From assembly GCA_018067325.1 (NCBI GenBank), contig JAGPUU010000191.1, forward strand, positions 1 to 6,925: DNA of 6,925 nt. The letters are read 5' to 3'. This document shows, one piece after another, positions 6,905 through 6,925 of this stretch; the first letter of the stretch is position 1; each line of letters opens with the position of its first letter. The notes under the pieces were generated by a model that made no database searches, was not told the DNA's origin, and saw only the letters and a program-made list of their open reading frames with translations. The position numbers and the translations under genes were made by a program. Origin of the DNA: Amphritea sp. Lineage in GTDB: Bacteria; Pseudomonadota; Gammaproteobacteria; Pseudomonadales; Balneatricaceae.

Positions 6905-6925
6905 TCCAGCTGCCAGACATATCTA

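Noticed and set aside
1..6925. CRISPR array, tRNA, rRNA, insertion sequence or attachment site
   Set aside because: No regularly spaced repeats, cloverleaf sequences, transposase or integrase frames, or terminal inverted repeats were seen on either strand.

Overview
The window holds five genes, all on the minus strand, so the biological reading order runs from the high coordinates to the low ones. Base composition is moderate by eye. The combination of an ECF sigma factor, a Sec-type signal peptide ending in AQA, and recognisable Shine-Dalgarno sites suggests a Gram-negative bacterium, most likely a gammaproteobacterium. That placement is inference and no marker gene confirms it. No tRNA, rRNA, CRISPR array, transposase or integrase is visible.

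Layout in transcription order: (1) an ECF-type sigma-70 family factor (6203-6904). (2) Five bases later, a 1493-residue protein (1716-6197). It carries an N-terminal Lon-like S16 protease domain with the Ser-Lys dyad at Lon spacing, a STAND-type NTPase, one transmembrane helix, a coiled coil, about 16 WD40-like blades and a Cys-flanked C-terminal tail. (3) After a 106-base gap containing a possible promoter and a structured leader, a small secreted protein of 105 residues (1292-1609). (4) A Cys-rich cytosolic protein of unknown function (640-1269). (5) Overlapping gene 4 by 11 bases, a four-helix membrane protein (129-650). Bases 1-128 hold little: a stray AGGAGG and a possible start of a further gene that is cut off by the window edge.

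The most notable element is the sigma factor plus Lon-like-protease/STAND/WD40 pair. The layout resembles a signal-transduction switch: the WD40 propellers, which the positive-inside rule places outside the cytoplasm, sense something; the STAND module switches state; and the protease processes a target that may control the sigma factor. The nearest characterised logic I know of is the type III CRISPR CalpL/CalpT/CalpS set, in which a Lon-family protease frees a sigma factor by cutting its anti-sigma. Here there is no CRISPR element and no recognisable anti-sigma gene, and the sensor is a STAND-WD40 module instead of a cyclic-oligonucleotide binder. Genes 3-5 are unrecognised and could be the output, the regulator or the membrane partner of the switch. 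The domain calls are direct reading of the sequence, while the circuit is a hypothesis.
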